This document shows, piece by piece, positions 18,824 through 28,481 of a stretch of 64,000 bases of DNA (position 1 is the first letter of the stretch; each line of letters starts with the position of its first letter). Position numbers and translations under genes: made by a program. Source of the stretch: Kluyvera genomosp. 3 (GTDB taxonomy: Bacteria > Pseudomonadota > Gammaproteobacteria > Enterobacterales > Enterobacteriaceae); contig CP022114.1 of NCBI GenBank assembly GCA_002211745.1, forward strand, positions 2,388,645 through 2,452,644, written 5' to 3'. The notes beneath the pieces are model-generated. The model was not told the origin of the DNA. It searched no databases and saw only the letters and a program-made list of their open reading frames with translations.

Positions 18824-19969
18824 TTAGCGCACGGGAAACAGTGTGCGATAGATAGCCTGAACATCGTCCTTGCTGACGCGACAGGGCGCGTTATTCAATA
18901 AACGTTTCACGTTCAGCGCGGCGTCGCATAATGCATCGATACTGTCGGCGGGCACGCCGAGAGCGACAAGGTTGTCGGGTAGCTGCAGGCGTTTCACCAG
19001 CGCCGCCAGCCAGTCGACCAGCGCGTGCGATTTGGCCTCTTCGCTCAGCGAAACGTCCGCATCGGGAATGAAATCCCAGACCTGAGCGAATTTTTCCACC
19101 GCGTAAGGGCGAACAACGGCCATGCAGGGTGCCAGCAAAATGGCATTCGCCACGCCGTGGGGCAGGTGATAGCGCCCGCCGAGCGGGTAGGAAAGGGCGT
19201 GCACCAGGTGGGTGCCCGCATGATTAATGGCGACCCCGCCGTAATACGACGCCCACAGCATCTCGAGTTTCGCGCTCAGGTTGCCGGGCTGTGTGACGGC
19301 AGCATCAATATTGGCCAGCAGTTTGCGCAGACCAATCAGCGCTGCATTGTCGCTGACCGGGTTAGCGACCGTCGCCGTGAAGCACTCCAACAGGTGACAT
19401 AGCGCATCGATTCCGGTTGAAGAGGCTATGTGCGCAGGCATGCTGGTGGTGAGTTCTGGTAGCAGAGCGACATAATCCGGCAGCAGAACCGGCGAAATAA
19501 TGCCCACCTTGGTGTTCTGTTCCGGGATGGCAAGAATGGCATTCGGGGTGGCTTCCGAACCGGTGCCTGCGGTGGCCGGAATCAGTAAAGAAGTGATTCT
19601 GTATGCCGGTTTGACGCCTACAAGCAGTGCGTCCAGGCCCGGTGAGTGCGGATGCAGCAGCACCGACAGAAGCTTGGCCGCATCCAGTACGCTGCCGCCG
19701 CCAACGCCGACGATCATCTCTGGCTGCCAGCCGTTGATGGCCTGTACGACTTGCACCATATCGTGCTGGCAAGGTTCGGCGGGCACGCTATCAATCACCC
19801 GAACTTCGCGCTCCTCGGCCTCGAGGATCCTACGGATCGTCAGCGCGGCGTCTAATCGGCCCACGTTGGCGTCGGTGACCAGTAGAATGCGTTGCTTTCC
19901 TGCCAGCAGTGGCGCCAGTGCGCCGAATGCTCCTGCACCGCTGATAACGGTGCTGTTTATCGTTGCCAC
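18824..19969 (-). CDS. Iron-containing alcohol dehydrogenase
   Basis: Group III Fe-ADH, about 381 residues, intact. The NAD(P) motif GVGGGSVLDAAK and metal ligands in GIDALCHLLE, HAGTHLVHALSYPLGG and HLPHGVA are present. I choose GTG at 19969 because GAGGAGGAG lies just before it and the product begins VATINSTVISGAG; a longer frame would need TTG at 20002. First gene of the minus-strand operon, divergent from the DUF1537 kinase. It may reduce the aldehyde released by the aldolase or oxidise a sugar acid. Confidence 0.88.
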   Translation of the reverse strand: MATINSTVISGAGAFGALAPLLAGKQRILLVTDANVGRLDAALTIRRILEAEEREVRVIDSVPAEPCQHDMVQVVQAINGWQPEMIVGVGGGSVLDAAKLLSVLLHPHSPGLDALLVGVKPAYRITSLLIPATAGTGSEATPNAILAIPEQNTKVGIISPVLLPDYVALLPELTTSMPAHIASSTGIDALCHLLECFTATVANPVSDNAALIGLRKLLANIDAAVTQPGNLSAKLEMLWASYYGGVAINHAGTHLVHALSYPLGGRYHLPHGVANAILLAPCMAVVRPYAVEKFAQVWDFIPDADVSLSEEAKSHALVDWLAALVKRLQLPDNLVALGVPADSIDALCDAALNVKRLLNNAPCRVSKDDVQAIYRTLFPVR

Positions 19970-19985
19970 TCTCTCCTCCTCAAAA

Positions 19986-20005
19986 TGATTGAAAATAATC
20001 AATCA
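19986..20005. promoter_or_regulatory. Operator-like inverted repeat 1, acid-sugar divergent promoter
   Basis: TGATTGA-AAATAA-TCAATCA, perfect 7-bp arms, directly before the ribosome site of the Fe-ADH gene. Candidate site for the DeoR regulator encoded at 22360. Confidence 0.55.
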
Positions 20006-20080
20006 TGTATTAGCAGTCATCACGTCATGGCGAGAATTTATAATTTATCCGCCCATTTAATAACTTGAGCTTGCTCACAT

Positions 20081-20111
20081 TTAATCAAATGTGATTGAAT
20101 ATAATCATTAC
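20081..20111. promoter_or_regulatory. Operator-like repeat 2, acid-sugar divergent promoter
   Basis: TTAATCA-AATG-TGATTGA-ATATAA-TCATTAC: the same TGATTGA half-site with an imperfect partner at the same 6-bp spacing plus a third half-site upstream, about 30 bp before the kinase ATG. With repeat 1 it brackets the divergent promoter. Confidence 0.5.
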
Positions 20112-20141
20112 CGACATTTAATACAGCTAGAAGGAAAAACG

Positions 20142-21379
20142 ATGCGCCACTGCGATAACAGTGTGCTGGTGCTGGCCGATGACTTTACCGGCGCCAACGA
20201 TGCTGGCGTGTGTCTGGCCGAGGTGGGGATGCGGGTGGAGGTGGCTCTCGACGCCCGCCAGCAGAGCAGCGCTCAGGCGCTGATCCTCAACAGCGATAGC
20301 CGGGCTTTATCTGCCGCGAACGCCAGCCAGCGTATTGCGTCTTTGCTTCAGGACGCAATAACCGACCGCCATCCCCGCTGGATAGTCAAGAAGCTGGATT
20401 CAACGCTGCGCGGCAATGTGGGCAGCGAGCTGGAAGCCGCTATGCGTACGCTGGGCTGCCCGGTGGTGGTGCTGGCACCGGCGTATCCGGCGGCCGGGCG
20501 GGTGACGGATGGAGGCAAGTGCTATGTCAACGGGGTGCTGTTGACCGATACCGAGTTTGCCAGCGATCCGAAAACCCCGTGCAGCAGGCGGATATCGCCG
20601 CCCTTATCGGTCTACAAAGCACCATGAAATGCGAGAGCGTCACGGCTGAAACGTTGCCGCAGGCGCTTGCCATGAGGGATGAAACCTTCCGCGTGCTGAT
20701 TGTGGATGCGCAAGCGGATGACGATCTTGACGCCATTATTGCCGCCGTCGCGCAGAGCAAAACCCGGCTCCTGCTGGCGGGGTCGGCTGGAATTTGCGAG
20801 GCGCTTGCAAGACATGTGCAGCGTTGCCCGTCCGGGCCGCTGCTGGCGGTCGTGGGATCAATGAGTGAAATTGCTCAACGGCAGATTGCCGCGCTCAGCG
20901 CGCACCCACGCGTCCAGCACGTTGAAATTGACGTTAGTCATGCCTTTACCGGCGAAATCGCGATTGATGCCCAGGCCATTGCGACGGCGATACGTCAGGG
21001 TAATCACTGCGTCGTTTCTACTCCGTCGGACGCGCAAGCCCGCGCCGGTGTTGACGCGCAGTGTCTGCGTCATGGGGTACCTCGCGCCCAATTGGGCGAG
21101 CAAATTTGCCGCCACCTCGCGCAGCTTGTTGAGCTGGCGCTTGAGCGCTGCCATCCCGGCGCGCTGTACCTGTCCGGCGGGGACGTGGCCATCGCCGTTG
21201 CCACGCGCTTGCAGGCGACCGGTTTTCATATTACGGGCCGGGTGGCGCAGTGTGTGCCTTACGGCTTTTTTCTGGGCAGCCGCTGGCAGCGCCCGGTAAT
21301 GACCAAAGCAGGCGGTTTCGGCAGCGTGACAACGCTGTGCGAAGTTGTTGATTTTATTGAGGAGAAAATGAGTGACTAA
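20142..21379 (+). CDS. Four-carbon acid sugar kinase (DUF1537 family), frameshifted
   Basis: About 412 residues with the DUF1537 N-domain (VLADDFTGANDAGV; VKKLDSTLRGNVG; LAPAYPAAGRVT) and C-terminal nucleotide-binding domain (YLSGGDVA; KAGGFGS). This family phosphorylates C4 sugar acids such as D-threonate and erythronate at O4. The frame breaks near 20580 (SDPKTPVQQAD, one base lost). Its stop overlaps the GTG of the pdxA2-like gene by eight bases. Kinase plus PdxA2 is the known pair converting D-threonate to dihydroxyacetone phosphate, so this is its likely step. Confidence 0.87.
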
Positions 21380-22358
21380 CATCATTGCAGTGACGATGGG
21401 CGACCCGGCGGGCATTGGCCCGGAAATTATTATTAAGTCGTTGATAGAGGGGGAGCTGAATGGCGCTCCGGTGGTGGTGATTGGCTGTGTAAAAACGTTA
21501 CGTCGTATTCTGGCGCTGAATATTACTCCGCACGCCGAGCTGCGGGTGATCGACCATCCCTCCCAGGCGCAGTTTAGCGCCGGGATAATCAATATTATTG
21601 ATGAACCGCTGGCAGACCCTGAGGCGCTTCAGCCTGGAATCGTCCAGGCGCAAGCCGGCGATTTAGCCTATCGCTGTATTAAACGGGCAACCGCACTGGC
21701 GCTGGCTGGAGAGGTTAAGGCGATTGCCACCGCGCCGCTGAATAAAGAAGCCCTGCATCTTGGCGGGCATAATTTCCCCGGTCACACGGAAATGCTGGCG
21801 CGTCTGACTGAGACTAAAGACTACGCCATGGTGCTGTATACCGAGCGCTTGAAGGTGATTCATATTACGACGCACATCTCCATGCGCCAGTTCCTCGATA
21901 CCCTTAGCCAGTCGCGGGTAGAGACGGTGATCCGCGTGGCGGATCGCTTCCTGAAACGTGTCGGTATCCGCCAGCCGCGCATTGCCGTTGCTGGTGTGAA
22001 CCCGCATGCCGGGGAAAACGGTCTGTTTGGCGATGAGGAAATTCGCATTGTGGGCCCGGCGGTCGCGGCGATGAAAGCGGAAGGCATTGATGTTACCGGG
22101 CCGTGCCCACCGGATACCGTGTTTATGCAATGTCACGAAGGACAGTACGATATTGTGGTCGCGATGTACCACGATCAGGGGCACATTCCGTTGAAGTTGT
22201 TAGGCTTTTATGATGGCGTTAATATTACCGCCGGGCTGCCATTTATCCGTACTTCTGCCGACCATGGTACGGCATTTGATATTGCCTGGACAGGTAAAGC
22301 GAAGTCTGAGAGCATGGCAACCTCCATTGCGCTCGCCATGCAAATATCACAGGAATAA
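21372..22358 (+). CDS. pdxA2: PdxA2-type 4-phospho-sugar-acid dehydrogenase
   Basis: Intact 328-residue PdxA-family NAD-dependent dehydrogenase: [12 protein letters not shown] at the start, metal-binding His in [19 protein letters not shown] and [10 protein letters not shown]. PdxA2 oxidises 4-phospho-D-threonate (or erythronate), which decarboxylates to dihydroxyacetone phosphate. Start GTG at 21372 inside the kinase 3' end. Context with a DUF1537 kinase, not with pyridoxal genes, marks it as the catabolic paralogue. Confidence 0.9.
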   Translation: MTNIIAVTMGDPAGIGPEIIIKSLIEGELNGAPVVVIGCVKTLRRILALNITPHAELRVIDHPSQAQFSAGIINIIDEPLADPEALQPGIVQAQAGDLAYRCIKRATALALAGEVKAIATAPLNKEALHLGGHNFPGHTEMLARLTETKDYAMVLYTERLKVIHITTHISMRQFLDTLSQSRVETVIRVADRFLKRVGIRQPRIAVAGVNPHAGENGLFGDEEIRIVGPAVAAMKAEGIDVTGPCPPDTVFMQCHEGQYDIVVAMYHDQGHIPLKLLGFYDGVNITAGLPFIRTSADHGTAFDIAWTGKAKSESMATSIALAMQISQE

Positions 22359-22359
22359 C

Positions 22360-23106
22360 ATGAAGGGATATAACCGGTTAGAGCAGATTATGGACTTCTT
22401 AAAAAGCCATAATCTGGTGACAGTCGAACAGCTGGTTGCGGCAACCAATGCGTCGCCCGCCACGATTCGCCGAGACCTGATCAAGCTCGATCAGGAAGGC
22501 GTCATCAGTCGTACTCACGGCGGCGTGACTCTCAACCGGTTTATTCCTTCCCAGCCAACGACGGTTGAAAAGTCGCAGCGTAGCCCGCAGGAAAAACAGG
22601 CCATTGCCAGTGCCGCCGCAGCCCTGGTGAAACCCGGCGATGCTATCGTGCTGGACGCGGGCACTACCATGATTGAGCTGGCGCGGCAAATTACGCATCT
22701 GCCGCTGCGGGTGATCACCAGCGATCTGCACATCGCGCTGTTTCTCGCCGAATTTAAGCAAATCGAGGTGACAATTATTGGTGGTCGTATTGATGACAGC
22801 AGTCAGTCATGTATTGGCGAGCACGGGCGGCGGCTGTTGCAAAATATCTGGCCGGATCTGGCATTTCTCAGCTGTAACGGCTGGGACCTGGAAAAAGGAA
22901 TTACGGCGCCAACGGAAGAGAAGGCGGCGCTCAAGCGAGACTTAATTGCCAATGCCCAACGTCGCGTATTGTTGGCGGACAGTTCCAAATACGGTGCATG
23001 GTCGTTGTTTAATATCGCGCATCTCGATTCACTGACCGATATCATCACTGACAGCCATTTAAGCGACGACACGCGGCGACTGCTGGAAAAAACCGGCCCC
23101 GCCTGA
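22360..23106 (+). CDS. DeoR-family transcription regulator
   Basis: Intact 248-residue DeoR/GlpR-type protein. N-terminal winged helix ([25 protein letters not shown], then ISRTHGG), C-terminal sugar-phosphate sensor domain ([22 protein letters not shown]-like [16 protein letters not shown]). One base after the pdxA2 stop, so co-transcribed with kinase and pdxA2. It most likely represses both divergent operons through the TGATTGA repeats, with a phosphorylated intermediate as inducer. Confidence 0.9.
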   Translation: MKGYNRLEQIMDFLKSHNLVTVEQLVAATNASPATIRRDLIKLDQEGVISRTHGGVTLNRFIPSQPTTVEKSQRSPQEKQAIASAAAALVKPGDAIVLDAGTTMIELARQITHLPLRVITSDLHIALFLAEFKQIEVTIIGGRIDDSSQSCIGEHGRRLLQNIWPDLAFLSCNGWDLEKGITAPTEEKAALKRDLIANAQRRVLLADSSKYGAWSLFNIAHLDSLTDIITDSHLSDDTRRLLEKTGPA

Positions 23107-23132
23107 CCATTGCTGGCTAACGGGGGCGATTT

Positions 23133-24077
23133 TTACGGAAGTAGCGCAATATTCGCTTTAATCACCTCAACCGACCGGGCGAACTTTTCCTGTTCGTCCG
23201 CTTCCAGCTGAAGCTCAATCACTTGCTGAACGCCGCTTTGCGCCAGCACGGCAGGCACACCGATAGCGACGCCGTTCACGCCATATTCGCCATCAAGAAT
23301 GCAGGAGATGGCCAGCGCACGGTGGCTACCGGTGAAGACATTGCGACAGATCTCGGCAATGGTTCCCGCAATACCATACTCGGTACAGCCTTTACCGGCG
23401 TAGATCTCAAAACCCAGCTTGCGTACGCTGTCGGCCATCGCCTGGCGGTCAAGTTCGCGGCCGGTACGGTGCCGATAAACCTGTTCGATTGGCGAGCCAT
23501 AGACTGAAGAGTGCGACCAGACCGGAAACTGGCTGTCGCCGTGCTCGCCGAGAATAAAGGCGTCAATGCTTTGCGCACCGATATCCAGATCCTGCGCCAG
23601 CTTGCGGCGAAGACGCGTGGTATCGAGCCACACGCCGGTGCCGATAACCTGACTGCGAGGGAGGCCGGATAGCTGCCAGACTTGCCAGGTAATAATATCG
23701 CACGGGTTGGTGGCGATCAGAAAGATGCCGTTGAAGCCGCCTGCCATCATCTGCGGCACGATACTGTGGACGATTTTGGCCGTGCTTTTTAACTCATCCA
23801 GACGGGTTTGACCCGGCTTTAATGCGCCGCCGGACACCGTGATCACGGCGATATCCACATCGGCGCAGTCGCTGGCATCGCGACAGGTAATGGTCATCAT
23901 GCCGGGCATATAGGCGGCGGCATCGCTAAGATCCTGAGCATGCGCTTCTGCGCGGGTCTTGTTCAGGTCGACCAGGATAAGTTCTTCGCAAATATTCTGA
24001 TTCAGTAGCGCATAAGCAGCTGACGCGCCAACGTTACCGGCGCCGATGATCATGACTTTACGGGCTTTCGTGTTCAT
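23133..24077 (-). CDS. L-lactate/malate dehydrogenase-family protein (lactate type)
   Basis: Intact 314-residue NAD-dependent 2-hydroxy acid dehydrogenase. NAD motif GAGNVGASAAYA, catalytic His in LGEHGDSQFPVW, Asp/Arg in LDTTRLRR, and the substrate loop KPGQTRLDEL with Gln where lactate dehydrogenases have it (malate enzymes have Arg). E. coli has no NAD L-LDH of this class. It is convergent with the deoR gene and next to the acid-sugar island, so it may oxidise or reduce a 2-hydroxy acid in that pathway rather than ferment pyruvate. Confidence 0.85.
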   Translation of the reverse strand: MNTKARKVMIIGAGNVGASAAYALLNQNICEELILVDLNKTRAEAHAQDLSDAAAYMPGMMTITCRDASDCADVDIAVITVSGGALKPGQTRLDELKSTAKIVHSIVPQMMAGGFNGIFLIATNPCDIITWQVWQLSGLPRSQVIGTGVWLDTTRLRRKLAQDLDIGAQSIDAFILGEHGDSQFPVWSHSSVYGSPIEQVYRHRTGRELDRQAMADSVRKLGFEIYAGKGCTEYGIAGTIAEICRNVFTGSHRALAISCILDGEYGVNGVAIGVPAVLAQSGVQQVIELQLEADEQEKFARSVEVIKANIALLP

Positions 24078-24228
24078 AGTTATTCCATTACATGGGCAAA
24101 CGACAGGGGATAAAGCTACTCGTTAACAAGGGGTTAGCGCAATACCCGGCCGACAATATAAGTTAATGCTATGAGACGACATGAGGGTGAATGATAGAGT
24201 GGGGTGATAAAATAAACAGGAGCCTGCC

Positions 24229-24705
24229 ATGTACACGATCGCTATCACTTCCCCGCCGACCCGGATGTCAGCGCGTTGATTCACGAGCTGGATAAATATC
24301 AGAGCACGCTCTATCCGGCAGAAAGTAACCACCTGATTGACCTTGCGGCGCTGCCGGAAAACCAGATTATCGTCATGCTGATTCGCCAGGGGAAACCGCT
24401 GTCGGCTGCGGCGCCATCGTATTAGCAGACGACGGTTGCGGTGAAATGAAACGGGTATTTATCGACCCGACGCACCGAGGCCAGCGGCTCGGGAAAAACT
24501 CCTGACAGCGCTGGAGACGGTGGCACTGCAACGCGGTTGCACCACGTTGCAGCTGGAAACCGGAATTCATCAGCATGCGGCAATTAACCTGTACACGCGC
24601 AGTGGCTATCAAATTTGCGCGGCGTTTGCGCCGTATCAACCGGATCCGCTCAGCGTATTTATGACGAAGTCTCTGGTAACGCAGGTTCATCAAGCAGCGC
24701 AATAA
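24229..24705 (+). CDS. GNAT-family N-acetyltransferase, three frameshifts
   Basis: Repaired sequence is about 159 residues: [20 protein letters not shown] at the start, acetyl-CoA loop [16 protein letters not shown], then [10 protein letters not shown]. Bases are lost near 24246, 24397 and 24492. Resembles YsnE-type acetyltransferases; substrate unknown. ATG after AACAGGAG. The 3' end overlaps the ptrR 3' end by 47 bases on the other strand. Confidence 0.75.
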
Positions 24706-25533
24706 ACGCTTCCAGTTGGCGGCTCATCGCGCCGCGCCGCCACACCAGCCAGGTCGTTAGCCAGCGCCATTTCTCGGCCAGCGGCCATGCGGAGACCTGC
24801 TGATGCCCGGGCATACTTTCCAGCATGCTACGCGGCATTAATGCCAACCCGGCGCCGGCGATCACGCAGGCCAGCATGCCGTGATAAGACTCCATTTCGT
24901 GAATACGCCCTGGCGTGGCCTGATCGCTATGAAACCAGCTCTCAAAATGACGACGATAGGAACAGTTAGCGCGAAACGCGTAAATGCTGGTGCCGTTGAC
25001 CTCACTGGCGCGGGTAATCGGGGATGGCCGTGGCGGCGACAATCATCATCTCTTCCTGATAGACCGGCATGCCATCGAGGCCAAGATGCATCACCGGACC
25101 ATCGACAAAAGCGGCGCTCAGTGTACCTTCCAGTACGCCGTCGATCATGGTACCGGATGGCCGGTGGCCAGATCAAACTGAATCCGCGGGTAGCGGCGGT
25201 TATAGGACGCCAGCGTCTGCGGAATGCGCACGGCGGCGGTGCTTTCCAGCGCACCGAGTGCAAACAGCCCTTGAGGCTCATCGCCAGCGACAACCATTCT
25301 GGCTTCATCGACCAGCGCGAGAATTTGCTGACTGTAGCGCAGAAAGCTGTGCCCGCTGGCGACAGGCGCAGACGCTGGTTCTCACGAATGAATAAATCAA
25401 CGCCAAGATCGGCTTCCAGCTGGCGAATGCGAGTGGTCAGATTAGACGGCACGCGGTGCACCTTCTGCGCGGCCTGAGTAATACTGCCGGTTTGGGCGAC
25501 GGCGTTAAACATCTCCAGTTGAGTTAAATCCAT
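24659..25533 (-). CDS. ptrR: LysR-family regulator PtrR (YneJ), three frameshifts
   Basis: LysR regulator of about 292 residues, collinear with E. coli PtrR (YneJ), which represses sad (putrescine-derived succinate semialdehyde use). HTH at residues 16-35 ([20 protein letters not shown]). Frame breaks near 25362, 25162 and 25025; each repair restores the E. coli-like sequence ([49 protein letters not shown]). Divergent from sad, 102 bp apart, as expected for its target. Confidence 0.88.
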
Positions 25534-25635
25534 GGCTTTCTCATATCGTGAATAGTTTGGTTAATATTATTCAGTTTTCATAAACGGAAGAATAGGTGAG
25601 GATGTCACCATGACGCAATCAATCAGAGAAAAAAG

Positions 25636-27018
25636 ATGACTTCACCTGCAACCCATGCCGTCTCCGTTAACCCGGCCAACGGCGAAACACTCTCCGCGCT
25701 GCCGTGGGCGTCCTCTACTGACGTGGATCTGGCGATTAGCCTGGCCGATAACGCTTTCCGTCAGTGGCGCAAAACGTCCATTGCGCAGCGTGCCGATGCC
25801 CTGCGCGCCATTGGCCGCGTACTGCGCGAGCGGGCTGAAGAGATGGCGCACTGCATCACCCGCGAAATGGGTAAACCCATTAATCAGGCGCGCGGTGAAG
25901 TGGCAAAATCGGCCCATCTGTGCGATTGGTATGCCGAACATGGCCCGGCGATGCTGGCGACCGAAGCAACCCAGGTGGAAAACCATCAGGCGGTTATCGA
26001 GTACCGTCCGTTGGGCCGGTGCTGGCGGTGATGCCATGGAACTTCCCGCTGTGGCAGGTTCTGCGCGGCGCGGTGCCGATTATGCTGGCGGGAACAGTTA
26101 TCTACTGAAACACGCGCCGAACGTCATGGGCTGTGCGGCGCTGATTGGTGATATCGTTGCGCAAACGGGCGTTCCGGCAGGCGTCTTTAATTGGGTGAAC
26201 GCCACTAATGACGGTGTTTCCCAAATCATTAACGATCCACGGATTGCCGCTGTCACTGTTACCGGCAGCGTGCGCGCAGGTATGGCGATTGGTGCGCAGG
26301 CGGGTGCCGCGCTGAAAAAGTGCGTACTGGAGCTGGGCGGTTCCGATCCGTTCATTGTGCTCAACGATGCGGACATCGATACGGCAGTGCAAGCGGCGGT
26401 GATTGGCCGCTATCAGAATACCGGACAGGTCTGTGCGGCGGCTAAGCGTTTTATCCTGGAAGCGGGCATTGCCGAGCAGTTCACCGACAAGTTTGTTGCT
26501 GCCGTAGCGGCGCTGAAAATGGGCGACCCGCGCAATGAAGCAAATTATCTCGGCCCAATGGCCCGTTTCGATCTGCGCGATGAGCTGCATGGTCAGGTGA
26601 TGGCGACGATTAACGAAGGGGCGACCCTCTTGCTGGGCGGCGAGCTGCCCAACAGTGAAGGCAACTATTATCCGGCCACCGTGCTGGCCAATGTGGCGCC
26701 GACGATGACCGCCTTCCGTCAGGAGATGTTTGGCCCGGTGGCCGCGATCACCGTCGCACGCGATGCCGATCACGCGCTGGCGCTGGCGAACGACAGTGAG
26801 TTTGGTCTGTCGGCAACGGTCTTTACCCGGACCCGATACAGGCGCAGCGTTTTGCCGATGAGCTGGAGTGCGGGGGCGTGTTTATCAACGGCTACAGTGC
26901 CAGCGATGCGCGCGTGGCCTTCGGCGGCGTGAAAAAGAGCGGCTTTGGTCGTGAGTTGTCGCATTTTGGCCTGCGCGAATTCTGTAACGTTCAAACGGTA
27001 TGGAAAGATCGTCGATAA
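25636..27018 (+). CDS. sad: Succinate-semialdehyde dehydrogenase Sad (YneI), three frameshifts
   Basis: Aldehyde dehydrogenase of about 461 residues matching E. coli Sad, which oxidises succinate semialdehyde with NAD+ in putrescine/GABA breakdown. Visible: MPWNFPLWQVLRG, TVTGSVRAG, catalytic region LELGGSDPFIVL, catalytic Cys in NTGQVCAAAKR, EMFGPVAAI, and GGVKKSGFGRE. Single bases are lost near 26021, 26090 and 26832. First gene of a sad-glsB-yneG series. Confidence 0.93.
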
Positions 27019-27089
27019 GCGAAACGACGTAGCCCTTACGCTCTGCTATACTCCCTGGCCGAAAATAGCCTGTGGGCAAGGAGTGGTAA

Positions 27090-28014
27090 GTGGCTACGGT
27101 TATCAATAATGCCATGCTGGCGTCGATCCTCGACGACGTCAGGCCGCTGATTGGGCAGGGGAAAGTGGCGGACTATATTCCGGCATTGGCCTGCGTGAGC
27201 GGCAAAAAACTGGGGATCGCTATCAGTACCGTCGATGGCAGCACTTTAGCGCTGGCGACGCCAACGAGCGATTCTCCATTCAATCAATTTCCAAAGTCCT
27301 CAGTCTGGTTGTGGCGATGAATCACTATCAGGCCGAGGAGATCTGGTCGCGGGTGGGTAAAGATCCTTCCGGGCAGCCGTTTAACTCTCTTTTACAGCTG
27401 GAAATCGAGCAGGGTATTCCGCGCAATCCGTTTATTAACGCTGGCGCGCTGGTGGTCTGCGATATGCTGCAAGGGCGACTCAGCGCACCGCGCCAGCGGA
27501 TGCTGGAGATCGTACGTAAGCTGAGCGGCGTGTCGAACATCGGTTATGACGCGCAGGTCGCACGCTCGGAGTTTGAACATTCGGCGCGGAATGCGGCGAT
27601 CGCCTGGCTGATGAAATCCTTTGGTAACTTCCATCACGACGTGGCGACCGTGCTGCAAAATTATTTCCATTACTGTGCGCTTGAGATGAACTGCGTAGAG
27701 CTGGCGAGGACTTTTCTGTTTCTTGCCAACCAGGGGCAGGCGCTGCATCTCGACACGCCGGTGATCACCCCATGCAGACGCGGCAGGTTAATGCATTGAT
27801 GGCGACCAGCGGCATGTACCAGAACGCTGGCGAATTCGCCTGGCGAGTAGGGCTGCCAGCGAAATCTGGCGTGGGCGGCGGCGTGGTTGCTATCGTACCG
27901 CACGAAATGGCGATAGCTGTCTGGAGCCCGGAACTGGATGACGCGGGTAACTCCCTTGCAGGCGTGGCAGCCCTGGAGGCGCTGACGCAGCAGATAGGAC
28001 GTTCAGTTTACTGA
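27090..28014 (+). CDS. glsB: Glutaminase 2 GlsB (YneH), two frameshifts
   Basis: About 308 residues of beta-lactamase-fold glutaminase, hydrolysing glutamine to glutamate. The catalytic SxxK is in [37 protein letters not shown] and [12 protein letters not shown] follow. Frame breaks near 27259 (one G lost) and 27771. GTG start at 27090 after AAGGAG. Same order (sad-glsB-yneG) as E. coli. Confidence 0.93.
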
Positions 28015-28379
28015 TGGATACTCTCGACAGTTTGTTTGCGCGGCTGCAGCGTTCAACCTTCCGTAGCCGCTTTCGCCTTGGCATAAAAGAGCGGCAGTAC
28101 TGTATTGATAAAGGCCCGGAGATTATCGATAGCCATGCGGCCGATTTTATCGCCGGGCGTCTGGCGCCCGCACAGCCGAAGAACGACGGTAAACAGACAC
28201 CGATGCGTGGTCACCCGGTGTTTATTGCTCAGCACGCTACCGCTACCTGCTGTCGCGGCTGCCTGGAAAAATGGCACCATATCCCGCAGGGGCAGGCGCT
28301 GAGTGCGGATCAACAGCGCTACATTGTGGGTGTTATTCACCACTGGCTGGTCATCCAGATGAACCGTAACGAACGCTAA
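28014..28379 (+). CDS. yneG: DUF4186 protein YneG
   Basis: Intact 121 residues, matching E. coli YneG. The conserved segment TPMRGHPVFIAQHATATCCRGCLEKWHHIP has paired Cys and His that could bind metal. Function unknown. Its ATG overlaps the glsB stop (TGATG), so it is translationally coupled to glsB. Confidence 0.9.
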   Translation: MDTLDSLFARLQRSTFRSRFRLGIKERQYCIDKGPEIIDSHAADFIAGRLAPAQPKNDGKQTPMRGHPVFIAQHATATCCRGCLEKWHHIPQGQALSADQQRYIVGVIHHWLVIQMNRNER

Positions 28380-28400
28380 CACGCTTAAGTTTATTCTGAA

Positions 28401-28426
28401 AAGCTATCTATTTTGATAGCTTGTTT
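28401..28426 (+). terminator. Terminator after yneG
   Basis: AAGCTATC-TATTTT-GATAGCTT followed by GTTT, 21 bases past the yneG stop; weak T-run. Confidence 0.5.
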
Positions 28427-28481
28427 CGACATGCCGCCCTCAATATGATATGGCTGGCATCGCATCGGAATAAATTGTGTT

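Noticed and set aside
19970-20002. Longer N-terminus of the Fe-ADH from TTG
   Set aside because: It would pass through the operator repeat, while GTG 19969 follows a strong GAGGAG site.
20858-21592. 244-codon frame opposite the kinase and pdxA2
   Set aside because: Shadow of two genes with clear family matches; not like any known protein.
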